Assembly (NCBI RefSeq): GCF_022965805.1
Contig: NC_133114.1
Location: 8,142,261-8,206,260, forward strand
Origin: Primulina eburnea
Taxonomy: Eukaryota > Streptophyta > Magnoliopsida > Lamiales > Gesneriaceae
DNA length: 64,000 nucleotides
Reading direction: 5' to 3'
The position numbers were made by a program, and so were the translations under genes. The notes below the pieces were generated by a model. It saw only the letters and a program-made list of their open reading frames with translations. It searched no databases and had not been told where the DNA came from. Positions within the stretch are counted from its first letter, which is position 1; every line of letters begins with the position of its first letter. Below are positions 10,978 through 21,893 of this stretch, one piece after another.

Positions 10978-11166
10978 CTAACAGAAATCACTGATACAAG
11001 ATCTTTTCCCCAAAGGAAAATAAACAAATACTACAGTAAATAGGGACTCAACAGATAATGCATGCATCAATGCAAATCTTTCAGAAATAAAAGTATGTGA
11101 AGCACCGGCATCACTCAATACATATGCAGGATAATCAAACAAATCAGTTACCTGCAACATCATCAT
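10978..11166 (-). pseudogene. GYP2 protease fragment
   Basis: The frame contains [20 protein letters not shown], the counterpart of [17 protein letters not shown] in GYP1. The catalytic triplet DTG is changed to DAG, which should abolish or severely weaken protease activity. The frame ends early after FPLGKRSCISD. It overlaps the end of gag, where the polyprotein would normally run on. Confidence 0.8.
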
Positions 11167-12253
11167 CTGGTGCTTCCTGAGCCTGCTCCTCGGTCAAAGC
11201 AAATACTCTGGCCTGCTGTCTAGGAGGCTGGCCAAATGTCTGGCTTCCTCCTGGCCTCTGCTGTGACTGAGATGGTGCTGGCTGAAATGAAGGAACGGCA
11301 GCTGATCGTCTACTCCACTGTGCCGCTGATCCAGATGGTTCGGCTCCCTGGGATCCTTGGGAACCCCTCTGTGGACATACTCTGGCAAAATGTCCCTGTT
11401 GTTTGCAGAAGTGGCAACTACCAAGTACTCCTTGGCATTGCTCAGTGGAATGTCTCCCACCACAATTTCCACAGTAAACGCCGGTATAACTCTGCTGAGA
11501 ACCACTGGAGCTAGAAGAACTACCGCCAGACTTCTTAAACTGCTTTCCTATAGCTTTCAGAAAGTCTTTCCTTCCACCACTGCTACTACCACTCTCGAAT
11601 CGGGGAGGTGGTTGCTGTGGTCTCGACACTGGAGGAACAAATTCAGCTCCTCTCTGTCTTATCAGGCCCGCTTCAGCGCCCTTTGCTCTATTCATGGCAT
11701 CAGCAAAGTTATTCGGTCGCCCTGTGTTCACCAATGTAAAAATATCGGGGTTCAAATCATTGATGTACTGATCGGCCACGGCTTCGTCATTTCCAGCCAC
11801 ATGTGGAGCGAACTTCAACAAGGTAGAGAACTTGGTCACATATTCTTCAATGTTCAGCTGACCCTGTCTCAAATTGGCAAACTCCGCCCCCTTGTCTTTT
11901 CTGTACGATATTGGGAAAAATCTCTGATAAAACTCCGTTTTAAATACATCCCAAGTAATAATCGTACCTCGTTGCTCCAAGGCCCTCTTCATTGTAACCC
12001 ACCAGCTTTGTGCAACATCAAGCAACTGGTGCCCAATCAATTTAATCCGGCGCTCATCACTGTACTCCAGTGAATCAAACAGCAACTCAATGCTACCTAA
12101 CCAACTCTCACACTCGACTGATGTCTCAGTACCCGTCAGAGTGGGTGGTTTGAATGACTGAAACCTCTTCAGCAAGGTTTTCATTGGAGTCGGTGTTACA
12201 TCCATGGGAGGATTCGATGTACTACCCTGTTCTGGTATTCTTCTGGGAGGCAT
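11144..12253 (-). CDS. GYP2 Gag, intact (369 aa)
   Basis: An ATG-started frame of 369 codons encodes a retrotransposon Gag, the structural protein that packages element RNA into particles. The central gag region has TLTGTETSVECESWL, ARSWW-like AQSWWVTMKRAL, WDVFKTEFYQRFFP and LRQGQLNIEEYVTKF (roughly residues 38-145). A Ser/Gly/Gln-rich linker follows. Near residues 270-295 come a CGNCGGRHSTEQC motif and a zinc knuckle CHFCKQQGHFARVC. The frame stops after DDDVAGN, just before the protease fragment. It is the only intact coding sequence in GYP2, which contrasts with its wrecked pol. Confidence 0.9.
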   Translation of the reverse strand: MPPRRIPEQGSTSNPPMDVTPTPMKTLLKRFQSFKPPTLTGTETSVECESWLGSIELLFDSLEYSDERRIKLIGHQLLDVAQSWWVTMKRALEQRGTIITWDVFKTEFYQRFFPISYRKDKGAEFANLRQGQLNIEEYVTKFSTLLKFAPHVAGNDEAVADQYINDLNPDIFTLVNTGRPNNFADAMNRAKGAEAGLIRQRGAEFVPPVSRPQQPPPRFESGSSSGGRKDFLKAIGKQFKKSGGSSSSSSGSQQSYTGVYCGNCGGRHSTEQCQGVLGSCHFCKQQGHFARVCPQRGSQGSQGAEPSGSAAQWSRRSAAVPSFQPAPSQSQQRPGGSQTFGQPPRQQARVFALTEEQAQEAPDDDVAGN

Positions 12254-12520
12254 ATCTGAATATCACAAGGATTAGTAATCCAATCCACACCTGTTTCAAT
12301 TCAGTCTTTCCTCCGATCATCTTACTGCTGATCGAGAATCAATTCAGATTCGTTCCCAATAATACATATTACAAAATCAAATCAGATAAATCAAGTAACA
12401 TGTATTATATAAAGCAGTACAACATGCTAGCATTCAAAAGCAGGAAAGAATACCTCAATCTACCCCGCTCACTAGCCTCTTCTATCTCAATCTCAAGAAT
12501 CTACAGTTCTAGTACCTACA
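12254..12520 (-). other. GYP2 leader between primer site and gag
   Basis: About 270 bp of untranslated leader. Nothing else is recognisable in it. Confidence 0.6.
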
Positions 12521-12532
12521 GCTCTGATACCA
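12521..12532 (-). other. GYP2 primer-binding site (tRNA-Met type)
   Basis: On the minus strand TGGTATCAGAGC lies a few bases inside the 5' LTR. This is the usual initiator-tRNA-Met primer site of plant LTR retrotransposons. Confidence 0.88.
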
Positions 12533-12537
12533 CCTGT

Positions 12538-14099
12538 TGTGGGGACCCGGACGCTAATCATGTTCTTAATCATCATTGGGACAAATTAATCAGTTATAAA
12601 AACAGGGTCTAAATTTTAAAATTTTTTTTTTAAAATACTAAGCGGAAACGTAATGTAATTTACTCAAATTACATATTAAACATGAATATACATCTCAGTA
12701 TAAAAGTACAAGTCCTGTACCACATACTGTCTAACCCTATCTCTTAACCAAGTCCGGAGTCTCCACGCTAACCTCGTCTTCTCTCATCGTCTTCTCGACC
12801 CTGATCCTGTCCCACCTGTTGCCATGCACACATACAAACAAGACAACAGCCGGATAACTCCGGTGAGAATTACATCCCAGTATAAACAATGTATACATGC
12901 AATTATATAGAAACATATACAAAAGCATATATCAGTTATCATTAACATGTAGCAATTCAACAAACATGAATGATATAAATCTGTAGATCAACATGTCATA
13001 TCAAACTCAACTCAATCGACGCGTCGTCTCAGACTCGACTCAACTGACGCGTCGTCTCAGACTCGACTCAACTCTATCCTAGGGATCCCGATGTCTGGAT
13101 ATAGGTAATTATATCGAATCTCAGTCGATAGGAATGAATCAATCCCTAAACGGCATTGATATAATTCATATATCAGTGTCTGGGCGAATCAGCCGCAGAA
13201 TTGACGACTCAGTCAATAATCCGACGAATCAGCCGGTAATTAGGCAAATCAGCCCATAATCAGACAACTCAGCCTGTAATTAAGCGCATCAGCTTAAGTT
13301 TAGACGAATCAGTCCATAACCAGACGAATCAGCCAATAACCCGACGAATCAGCCGGTGACTAGGCGAATCAGCCTATGACTCAACGACTCAGTAATCAAT
13401 ACATGCATTCAGTATCTAAGCAAATCAGTCGATGACTAGCAAATCAGCAGTCATTATATGCAGTGGCTATAAATCAATAGACTACAATCATCAGTCTCAT
13501 CAATTGCAAATATCAATGCAATAAATGACAGTATGTGATTTAGGGAGACTCGAGTCAAACCTCACTCGAGTTGTGCAATCCCAAATCAACATTAATTTAT
13601 ACCTTTCTTTCTGATATTCTGACTCGGTCGAAGTCTCGAACTCAAAGCCTGTCAATACTCAATCTGACAAGAACAATATCGAGGAGTATAAGCTCAATAC
13701 ACCACTCAATCAATACTGGATATAATCAGAATTCAATCAAATTCTGTTTCAATATCATAACATCATATTTCCAACATATCCAGCACTACCATATCAGTCA
13801 GATACCAATTCTAACATCTCATAATCAATAATAACTCAATTCTGATATCAAGTCAACTCCAAAACTATTCCGAAAATCATAACAATTCCATAATCAGTCC
13901 GTTTCTTAATCTGACTTCGATTCTATGATGTCTAATATGTCAAGAACATCATATATGAATCATATCAGATTCTGACAATACCATAATTTCAAAGTATGTC
14001 AAAACGTAACAAAACTTACGTCCAGTTGTAGCTGTCGTCGCTAGGAACTCGGTGCTGTACACGGATTTCAATTCGGATTGACGGATCTCCAAAATCTTC
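12538..14099 (-). repeat. GYP2 5' LTR, truncated
   Basis: It matches the left LTR from 7053 to about 8637 and then stops abruptly inside ATCTCCAAAATCTTC, where COP1-like sequence begins. The missing 400 bp are the U3 start, with the TATA-like box and GC-rich modules. It carries ten 20-bp minisatellite units (13192-13410) against nine in the other copy, and lacks about 35 bp present at 7230-7265. Confidence 0.87.
13192..13410. repeat. 20-bp minisatellite in the GYP2 5' LTR, about ten units
   Basis: Same unit as at 7731-7930. The extra unit reads AGACGAATCAGTCCATAACC and lies at about 13303-13322. Confidence 0.82.
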
Positions 14100-14198
14100 T
14101 TTTCTTCAAGAGTTGAGGAAAGAAAGAATTTTTCTTTGAGAAGTGTTTTCTTTTCTTCAAGAGTTGAGGAAAGAAAACACTTCTCAAAGAAAAATTCT
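14099..14198. repeat. Long hairpin and direct repeat at the GYP2/COP1 junction
   Basis: A 29-bp inverted repeat (arms 14125-14153 and 14170-14198) encloses a 16-base loop. A 27-bp direct repeat beginning CTTTTCTTCAAGAGTTGAGG starts at 14099 and again at 14150. The structure begins exactly at the deletion breakpoint. Confidence 0.85.
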
Positions 14199-14509
14199 CT
14201 AACTTTTCTAGTGCAAAATTAGAGTGGATCTAGCTAGTTGGTGGTGGGCTTAATATTTGAGCAAGGTGGGCTCAAAGGAAGCTTGAAGATTGTCTTGCCA
14301 TTGAAGAGCTTAGTTGTATATCAACTAAGTTGAAGCCATCATCAATCTTTTAAGATTGATAGGTAACAATTTCTAAACACACTATGAATGTCATTTTTGT
14401 GTTTTATTGTATTTGCTACACAAATCATGGGGTGGCCGAAATATTGTATGAAAATCTAAAATTTTGAACTTCCGTTGCGCTTCCGGTCACCGTAACCGAT
14501 CCCCTTTCA
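14100..14509 (+). repeat. COP1 3' LTR tail (about 410 bp)
   Basis: From about 14200 the sequence aligns, with many differences, to the 3' part of the COP2 LTR read in the opposite direction. Shared blocks are TTTTCTAGTGCAAAAT, CTAGCTAGTT, GTGGGCTTAAT, GATTGATAGGTAA, and the end CGTTGCG through CCCTTTCA at 14509. The GYP3 chromodomain frame begins at 14510. The first 100 bp are a fold-back (see 14099-14198) not found in COP2. The front 1.7 kb of the LTR and COP1 RNase H are deleted together with the GYP2 LTR start. Confidence 0.8.
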
Positions 14510-15684
14510 GTTGCCTCTCTTTCAGTATGATTTGACCACTGTACCTTGAAATAAGGTATTGTCCTGTGCCTCAATACTTGGTCTTTTGTGTCCACTATTC
14601 GAATAGGGACTTCTTCATATTTGAGTTCTTCGTTGATGTTTCCTTCAATCATCAGTGGTGCAACTTTGAGTACATGACTCGGGTCTGGGACATACTTCCT
14701 CAATTGTGAGATGTGGAAAACGTTATGTATTCTGGCCATGTCTGGTGGTAATGCTAATCGGTAGGCTAAGGTTCCTACCTTTTCCAGTATCTCGAACGTT
14801 CCCACGTATATCGGATTCAACTTTCCGGATTTACTGAATTGAACTACTCTTTTCATAGGGGAGACCTTGACGTAAGCTTTCTCACCAATCTCTAATTCTA
14901 AAGGTCTTCTTTTTAGATCGGCCCAGCTCTTCTGTCTATCCTGGGATGCCTTGAGTCTCTCCTTGATTATGACTACTTTATCAACGGTTAACTGAATGAG
15001 TTCTGGTCCGGTAACAACTTTTTCTCCGACCTCGTCCCAATATAGGGGCGACCTACACTTTCTTCCATACAAAGTCTCATACGGAGCCATCTCAATGCTA
15101 CTATGATAGCTGTTGTTATAAGAGAATTTGATCAGGGATAACTGTTCACTCCAATTTCCAGAAAAGTCCAGAGCACATGCCCTCAGCATATCCTCGAGGG
15201 TCTGAATTGTCCTTTCGGTTTGGCCATCAGTCTGGGGATGATAGGCCGTGCTGTGAGTTACCTTGGTTGCCATCGCCTTTTGGAAACTTTTCCAAAATCT
15301 TGACAAAAATCTTGGATCTCGGTCAGACAGTATACTCGCTGGAACTCCATGTAGCCTCACTATGTTGTCCACATACAAAGTGGCTAATTTATCCAAATTA
15401 TAATTCATTTGTACTGGAAAGAAATGGGCGGACTTGGTCAATCTGTCAATGATCACCCAGATCCCATCGTGACCCTGTCTTGATCGTGGTAGTCCTACTA
15501 CGAAATCATTGGAGATTTTATCCCACTTCCAATCCGGTATCTCCAATGGCTGTAAAAGTCCTCCAGGCCTTTGATGTTCCGCCTTGACTTGTTGACAGAC
15601 TAAACACTTAGCAACAAAGACAGCTACATCTTTCTTCATACCATTCCACCAGTAATTATTTTTCAAATCCCGGTAAATCTTGGT
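14510..15684 (-). pseudogene. GYP3 pol, C-terminal piece: integrase and chromodomain-like tail
   Basis: Reading leftward, the frame gives IYRDLKNNYWWNGMKKD, the zinc-domain end CLVCQQVK, the core [34 protein letters not shown] and [13 protein letters not shown], then [14 protein letters not shown]. It ends in VKVQWSNHTEREAT, part of the chromodomain-like tail. The core is open and its catalytic residues are present. The piece is cut by GYP4 at 15684/15685 and by the COP1 LTR at 14509/14510. The apparent 430-aa frame at 14425-15717 is chimeric: its first codons are GYP4 LTR and its last 28 are COP1 LTR. Confidence 0.88.
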
Positions 15685-17290
15685 TGTGACACCCTGACCC
15701 GTAACGATAAAATACACAGCGGAAATTAAAATTTTTCTTTAAAGTATGGAAGGAGTTTCAAAATACATTTCATAAAAATGTTTACAAAATAGCAATACAT
15801 GATCATTTAAATGACATAACAAAATACAAAAGAATCATTCTTATGATCATGTCCCAAAATGATACAAAAATAATCTTCCTTCCAACGGTGCATGCATATG
15901 ACCCCTATCCACAGTCAACGTCCCGGGCCTCCACTCTGATCTGCATCACATGAATAAACTGAAATGAGAATAAATCTCAGCAAGTGGAACTCTAACATAG
16001 CAATGATACAAAGTATACTCTGTAAATCATGACTTTGAAATCATAAATACCATCAACTCTGAAACATGAATACTGTAGCAATAACTGTAGCAATATCATA
16101 TCAATAAGATAGCAATAAGATGGTATTCTCTTTTCTCTGGTTGGATTGATATCAATAGTATCTCTGACTGTGGGTGCAAATATCCCATCGATATAAATCG
16201 ATAACTGTGAGGGATAAAAGCCTATGGGCGTTGATCAACTAATTGCATGCAATGCTCTGACTATGATTCAATCAATCCAATAAAAACATTTGAATTCTCA
16301 ATAACATTTAAAGCCGTCGTTTCGCAATCTCTATATTTTCTTTTGTATTCCCTTTGAACAATAGTGAGACATCAATTGTCTCCAATAGATAATCAATGGG
16401 ATCAATACATAACAATGAATCAATTGAAGGGAATATCACTTTAAAATCTTTAAAACACAATACATATATCATCATGTGAGCAAAAAGGATGAAATTCCAC
16501 TTACAAACCAATAGAACACCTCAAACTTAGCTCTTGGTACACCACCTACAACAATAATCCATAAATAACACAAATATCAACTCTATATCCACAATTACAA
16601 GTTAAATAATCCATTAAACCAACCAAAACATCAACCTAAAGCAACTCATCTCCAAAAACTATGATAGAATCGCACCAAAAACTTACCTAAGCTTCCTTAT
16701 ACCACGGAGAACGTCGATCTCAAGTCGGAAATCCAAATAACTCCAAGAATCAAAGGTAGGAAGCAAAAGAAATAGAGGAAAACCCTTGCCAATGGAGGGA
16801 AATCTCGAATGGAAGGGAAAGAAATGGATAAGGTATGGCCAACAACTCCCAAAAAGTAGCTAAATATCTCGCCCATACTTACACCGCGGGTGCGGTCACA
16901 CAAGCACCGCGGGTGCGCTAAGCTCACGGCATTCCAAAATAAATCCATGCACGAACACCGCGGGTGCGGTGCTACAATTACCGCGGGTGCGGTCCTTGCA
17001 CTGCCGCGGGTGCGGTGATGCCACGGCCCTCCAAATCCAAAATGATGAATAGTACACCGCGGGGGCACTCCTCTAAGAGCGCGGGTGCACTCTACTCACG
17101 GCAATGAACAGTACAAACTCAACTAAAATCGATCCGAAACGCTGAAACGAACAATCAACACCAACTAATACCTCAATAAAACAATAACCAATAATACTAT
17201 GACCGAAAACACAACTCTAAACATCTAATCATAAAACCCAAATAACAAGTAAAGCTTAAACCGTACCGTACACCGGGCTCGGTTATTACA
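15685..17290 (-). repeat. GYP4 3' LTR (1606 bp)
   Basis: On the minus strand it runs from TGTAATAACCGAGCC to CAGGGTGTCACA. The polypurine tract at 17291 sets the inner edge and the target duplication sets the outer one. It holds a GC-rich module array at 16882-17092. Confidence 0.93.
16882..17092. repeat. GC-rich fold-back module array in the GYP4 3' LTR
   Basis: Seven copies or near-copies of ACCGCGGGTGCGGT, the reverse complement of the GYP1 unit, lie about 200-410 bp from the LTR start. The twin array is at 23091-23301. Confidence 0.87.
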
Positions 17291-17307
17291 ATCTCCCCTC
17301 CTTAGAG
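17291..17307 (-). other. GYP4 polypurine tract
   Basis: On the minus strand CTCTAAGGAGGGGAGAT lies directly before the LTR and about 24 bp after the stop codon of pol. Confidence 0.82.
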
Positions 17308-17330
17308 GAATTTCGTCCGCGAAATTGACG

Positions 17331-20300
17331 TCACTGCACGAACAACTCAGGATACTTCTCTCTCATCTCAATCTCTGGTTCCCACGTAGCCTCCTCGATC
17401 AAATGGTTCCTCCAAAGGACTTTAACGATGCCGATCTCTTTGTTCCTCAAAACTCTAACTGTGCGATCCAAAATCTGGACCGGAATCTCTTGGTACGTCA
17501 AACTCGGCGTCAAGTCCAATGGCTCATGGTGAAGAACATGGGAAGGATCTGCAATATACTTCCTGAGCATCGATACGTGAAACACATTATGGACTCTGTC
17601 AAGATCGGGCGGTAGGGCTAATCTGTAGGCTCTGTCACCAACTCTGTCCAAGATCTCAAAAGGGCCAATAAACCTCGGACTCAACTTACCCTTCTTGCCA
17701 AATCTCATCACACCCTTGAGAGGTGCTATCTTCAGAAATACATGATCGCCAACCTCGAACTGCAAAGGTCTGCGACGAACATCCGCATAACTCTTCTGTC
17801 TCGACTGAGCAGTCTTCATCCTCTCTCTGATCACAGCAACAACATCGGCCGTCTGCTGGACCAACTCTGGTCCCAACATCTTCCTCTCGCCAACCTCATC
17901 CCAAAATAAAGGCGATCTGCACTTCCTGCCATAAAGTGCCTCATACGGTGCCATCCCAATCGACGCCTGGTAGCTATTGTTGTACGTGAACTCCACAAGT
18001 GGCAATTTAGAATCCCAGCTACCAGAATAATCAATAGTACAAGCTCTGAGCATATCCTCAAGAATCTGAATGACTCTCTCTGACTGACCGTCGCTCTGAG
18101 GATGATAAGCTGTACTGAAAGCTAACCGCGAACCCATAGCTCTGTGCAGACTCTTCCAAAACTCGGAGGTAAATCTAGGGTCACGATCAGACACGATCGA
18201 CACAGGGACACCGTGAAGTCTAACAATCTCTGCAATGTAATCCTCGGCGTACTGAGACATGGAGTACGTCGTCTTGACTGGAAGAAAGTGCGCTGACTTG
18301 GTCAATCGATCAACGATGACCCAAATGGAATTATAACCCCTCTGAACTCTGGGCAGACCAGTCACGAAATCCATAGTGATATGTTCCCATTTCCACTGAG
18401 GAATCGGCAAAGATAGCAATGTTCCAGCAGGTCTCTGATGCTCAATCTTCACCTGCTGACAAGTAAGGCACTGAGAAATGAACAAAGCAACATCTTTCTT
18501 CATACCTGGCCACCAATAGAGTCGACGAAGATCCTGATACATCTTCGTACTGCCTGGATGAATCGAATAAGGTGCGGTATGAGCCTCTGACAGAATGTCT
18601 CGACGAATATCATCGCCTGAAGGAACACAAATACGGCCTCTGAAAGTCACCAAACCATCACCATTCGAACCAAACTCTGAGTTCCCTCTCTCCTCAGCTC
18701 TAGCTCTCAACTCCGTCAACTGAACATCAGTCGACTGCTCTCTACGGATCCTGTCCGTCAAAGTAGATCGAATAACCAACGCTGAAAGACGAGCAATGGT
18801 ACCTGGAATAACCAGATCAATCTCCTCTCTCTGCAAATCCATCAACAATGGCCTCTGTATCAAAGAACTCAAAGAAGCACTCGACTTGCGACTCAACGCA
18901 TCTGCCACAACGTTCGCCTTCCCTGGGTGGTAACTGATAGTCACATCATAATCCTTGACAAGCTCTAACCACCTCCTCTGCCTCATGTTGAGCTCTTTCT
19001 GAGAAAACAGATACTTCAAACTCTTGTGGTCTGTGAAGATCTCACACTTTTCGCCATACAAGTAATGTCTCCAAATCTTTAGGGCGAAAACCACAGCTGC
19101 TAGCTCCAAATCATGCGTCGGATAATTCTTCTCATAATCCTTCAACTGGCGAGAAGCATAGGCAATAACCTTACCTCGCTGCATCAGCACTGCACCAAGG
19201 CCTCTCTTCGACGCATCGGTATAGACAACGAAATCCTCAGAACCACTAGGCAATGAAAGAACAGGAGCTGTCGTCAATCTATCCTTCAGCTCTTGGAATG
19301 CACTCTGGCATTCGATGGACCACTCAAACTTCACAGTCTTCCTTGTCAGATTGGACAATGGCAGGGCAATCTTGGAAAAATCTGAAATGAAACGACGATA
19401 ATAACCCGCCAAACCAAGGAAACTGCGTACCTCAGAAACAGTAGTAGGAATAGGCCAATTCTGAATCGTCTCTATCTTCAATGGATCAACAGCAATGCCA
19501 TCTCTCGAAACGACATGGCCTAGAAAAGAAATCTGATCCAGCCAAAACTCACACTTCTTCAGCTTGGCAAACAACCTCTTCTCTCGCAACAACTGAAGCA
19601 CCACTCTGAGATGCTCTGCATGAAGCTCTCTGGTCTTGGAATAGATAAGAATATCGTCGATGAAAACAATGACGAAACTATCCAAGAACGGCTTGAACAC
19701 ACGGTTCATCAGATCCATAAAGACTGAAGGGGCATTGGTCAAACCAAACGACATGACGAGAAACTCAAAATGACCATACCTGGTCCTGAAAGCCGTCTTA
19801 GGGACATCAGACTCCCTAACCTTCAACTGATAGTAGCCAGACCGAAGATCAATCTTCGAAAACACAGTGGCACCATGGAGCTGATCAAACAAATCATCTA
19901 TCCGTGGCAACGGATACTTGTTCTTGACAGTCACTTTGTTGAGCTCCCTGTAGTCGATACACAGCCGCAAGGAACCATCTTTCTTCTTAACGAAAAGAAC
20001 CGGAGCTCCCCAAGGCGAAGAACTCGGACGAATAAAACCCTTATCTAGAAGATCCTGCAACTGCGCCTTCAACTCCTTCATCTCAGTAGGGGCCATCCGG
20101 TACGGAGCCTTAGAGATAGGAACCGTACCAGGAACTAAATCGATAACGAACTCAACATCCCTATCCGGCGGCAAACCCGGAACATCATCCTCAAACACAT
20201 CAGCAAACTCCCTCACAACATCGATATCATCAATATTCAACTTAATCAGTCTATCAACATCCACAATAGAAGCAAGAAACCCATCGCAACCTCTACACAA

Positions 20301-21758
20301 CAATCTCTCAGCCTCAAGACAAGAAATAAAAGGAAGGACCAGCGAAGTACCTGAGCTGGCGAGAACTCCTCCCTGGCCATCATCTGCAAAAGTCACCTTC
20401 TTAGCAACACAATCGATAACTGCACGGTAAGTCGAAAGCCAATCCATGCCAAGAATAACATCGAAAGCAACCATAGGAATAACAATCAAATCAGCGAAGA
20501 CAACTCGCTCCTCAATACGAACAGGGCACGCAAAGACAATCGATGTCGGGCACAAGACATCTCCCGAAGGCAAAACAACACTAAGCTGAATGGGAAGAAT
20601 AGAAGGAACTATACCCAAAGATCTCAAAAACAAATCAGACATAAAAGAATGAGTAGCACCAGTATCAATCAAAGTAGTAGCTACTCTGTCTGAAATCAAA
20701 ATAGTACTAGAGATCAATGAAGAATCATGATTAATACCTTCCTTCGTCATCGAAAAGATACGACCCTGCACCTTCCCTTGGCTAGCTCCCTTAGGACAAT
20801 TTCTGGCAACGTGGCCTGCCGTGCCACAACGATAGCAAGACTGAGTGCCAAATCTGCACTCTCCACGGTGATGCTTGCCACACTTCTGACACAAAGGCTT
20901 CTCGGGATCAAATGGTACAACTGGAACTGGCGGAGGTCTAGGACTCGGCTCCATCTTGTCCTTGCCCTTGAAACGATCCCTGCCCCTCTGATTAGAACCC
21001 TGGCCTCTCTGAGCAACAGCTTGATGCCTCTCTTGCCTCTCCCTGGCGATATCCTTCTCATCCTGCTCGGCCAACAACGCTTTGGACACGATCTCCTTGA
21101 AAGTCACGGCCTTGGACATGTTGATATCACGACGAATCTCAGCTCTAAGGCCTCGAATGTAATGAGCGCCCTTGTCCTTGTCGTTCGAAGCAATATACGG
21201 AGCAAATAGGCAACCCTCCTCAAACTTCAGGATATACTGACCGACATCCAAGCTCCCCTGTCGAAGCTCCAAGAACTCCGTAACCTTCCTCGCTCGAAGT
21301 GCATCGGGGAAATACTTGTCATAGAACAAGTCCGTGAACTCAGACCACTTCAGTGTCGCAACATCAACTCCAACTTTCGAGGCATTCCACCAGATACGTG
21401 CAGCCTTAACCAACATGAACACTGCACAGCTGATCCTGTCTTTGTCCTCATACTGGAGATGATCAAATATAGCTTCAAGCGCCTTGACCCACTCGACAGC
21501 AACTAGAGGATCGGTGCTACCTGCGAATTCCGGTGGATCCATCCTCTTGAAAGTAGAAAAGACGGCATCAGTGCCAACAGCCTGAGCAACCTGACCTCTC
21601 ACTTGGCCTCGACCCTGTCCTGCTCCTTGCAATCGAAGCAACTGCTGAATCTGATCGCTATGCACCTTAGCCTGCTCCTTAAGCAACTTGCCGAACTCGT
21701 CGACAACTCTCGAGGAAGAACTATCCTCACCCTCTGCCGCCTTACGCTTAGGAGGCAT
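17331..21758 (-). CDS. GYP4 Gag-Pol polyprotein, intact (1475 aa)
   Basis: One ATG-started frame covers the whole retrotransposon life cycle. Gag has [18 protein letters not shown] and [18 protein letters not shown] (about 80-240) and a zinc knuckle [14 protein letters not shown] at 308-321. Protease DTGATHSF starts at 365. RT has [16 protein letters not shown] (581-596) and catalytic FIDD (699-702). RNase H acidic residues lie in YTDAS (846-850), LEL (884-886) and FTDHKS (908-913). Integrase begins with an HHCC zinc domain ([10 protein letters not shown] to CLTCQQVK) and has a DDE core with [16 protein letters not shown] and [13 protein letters not shown]. The tail [18 protein letters not shown] is chromodomain-like. 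No stop or frameshift is visible and every catalytic residue is present. Gag and Pol share one frame, as usual in plant chromoviruses. Confidence 0.95.
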   Translation of the reverse strand: MPPKRKAAEGEDSSSSRVVDEFGKLLKEQAKVHSDQIQQLLRLQGAGQGRGQVRGQVAQAVGTDAVFSTFKRMDPPEFAGSTDPLVAVEWVKALEAIFDHLQYEDKDRISCAVFMLVKAARIWWNASKVGVDVATLKWSEFTDLFYDKYFPDALRARKVTEFLELRQGSLDVGQYILKFEEGCLFAPYIASNDKDKGAHYIRGLRAEIRRDINMSKAVTFKEIVSKALLAEQDEKDIARERQERHQAVAQRGQGSNQRGRDRFKGKDKMEPSPRPPPVPVVPFDPEKPLCQKCGKHHRGECRFGTQSCYRCGTAGHVARNCPKGASQGKVQGRIFSMTKEGINHDSSLISSTILISDRVATTLIDTGATHSFMSDLFLRSLGIVPSILPIQLSVVLPSGDVLCPTSIVFACPVRIEERVVFADLIVIPMVAFDVILGMDWLSTYRAVIDCVAKKVTFADDGQGGVLASSGTSLVLPFISCLEAERLLCRGCDGFLASIVDVDRLIKLNIDDIDVVREFADVFEDDVPGLPPDRDVEFVIDLVPGTVPISKAPYRMAPTEMKELKAQLQDLLDKGFIRPSSSPWGAPVLFVKKKDGSLRLCIDYRELNKVTVKNKYPLPRIDDLFDQLHGATVFSKIDLRSGYYQLKVRESDVPKTAFRTRYGHFEFLVMSFGLTNAPSVFMDLMNRVFKPFLDSFVIVFIDDILIYSKTRELHAEHLRVVLQLLREKRLFAKLKKCEFWLDQISFLGHVVSRDGIAVDPLKIETIQNWPIPTTVSEVRSFLGLAGYYRRFISDFSKIALPLSNLTRKTVKFEWSIECQSAFQELKDRLTTAPVLSLPSGSEDFVVYTDASKRGLGAVLMQRGKVIAYASRQLKDYEKNYPTHDLELAAVVFALKIWRHYLYGEKCEIFTDHKSLKYLFSQKELNMRQRRWLELVKDYDVTISYHPGKANVVADALSRKSSASLSSLIQRPLLMDLQREEIDLVIPGTIARLSALVIRSTLTDRIRREQSTDVQLTELRARAEERGNSEFGSNGDGLVTFRGRICVPSGDDIRRDILSEAHTAPYSIHPGSTKMYQDLRRLYWWPGMKKDVALFISQCLTCQQVKIEHQRPAGTLLSLPIPQWKWEHITMDFVTGLPRVQRGYNSIWVIVDRLTKSAHFLPVKTTYSMSQYAEDYIAEIVRLHGVPVSIVSDRDPRFTSEFWKSLHRAMGSRLAFSTAYHPQSDGQSERVIQILEDMLRACTIDYSGSWDSKLPLVEFTYNNSYQASIGMAPYEALYGRKCRSPLFWDEVGERKMLGPELVQQTADVVAVIRERMKTAQSRQKSYADVRRRPLQFEVGDHVFLKIAPLKGVMRFGKKGKLSPRFIGPFEILDRVGDRAYRLALPPDLDRVHNVFHVSMLRKYIADPSHVLHHEPLDLTPSLTYQEIPVQILDRTVRVLRNKEIGIVKVLWRNHLIEEATWEPEIEMREKYPELFVQ

Positions 21759-21876
21759 ACTCTACAATTGCTCACAAGACACCAATCAATATATATATAA
21801 CAATGGATAGATGCAAGAAAACATACCCGGACAGTTGAAAGTAGACGAAGTCATATGCATTGGTCCGAAGAACACC
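21759..21876 (-). other. GYP4 leader
   Basis: A short untranslated stretch between primer site and gag start. It contains ATATATATA near 21790 but nothing else to name. Confidence 0.6.
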
Positions 21877-21888
21877 GCTCTGATACCA
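21877..21888 (-). other. GYP4 primer-binding site (tRNA-Met type)
   Basis: On the minus strand TGGTATCAGAGC lies 5 bases inside the 5' LTR (21894). Confidence 0.9.
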
Positions 21889-21893
21889 CTAAA

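Larger units (their letters stand above)
7053..14099 (-). mobile_element. GYP2: Ty3/gypsy element with intact gag and ruined pol
   Basis: The minus-strand element has a full 3' LTR on the left (7053-9036), a polypurine tract, a short 3.5-kb interior, a tRNA-Met-type primer site and a truncated 5' LTR on the right (12538-14099). Gag is one clean frame, while protease survives in part and RT and integrase are almost gone. The two LTRs differ by only about 1% by eye apart from two indels, so the element moved recently, after its pol had already decayed. It sits in COP1 RT; aatac (7048-7052) is the left flank, and the right flank is deleted. Confidence 0.87.

Noticed and set aside
11357..12073. 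A 238-aa plus-strand frame
   Set aside because: It lies antisense to the clear Gag frame of GYP2 and has no recognisable content.
14425..15717. A 430-aa open frame that could be annotated as one protein
   Set aside because: Its first codons are GYP4 LTR, its body is GYP3 integrase and its last 28 codons are COP1 LTR. It is a chimera made by insertions.
20727..21209. A 160-aa plus-strand frame, with a counterpart at 30169-30663
   Set aside because: It is antisense to Gag of GYP4 and GYP5 and reflects codon use on the other strand.
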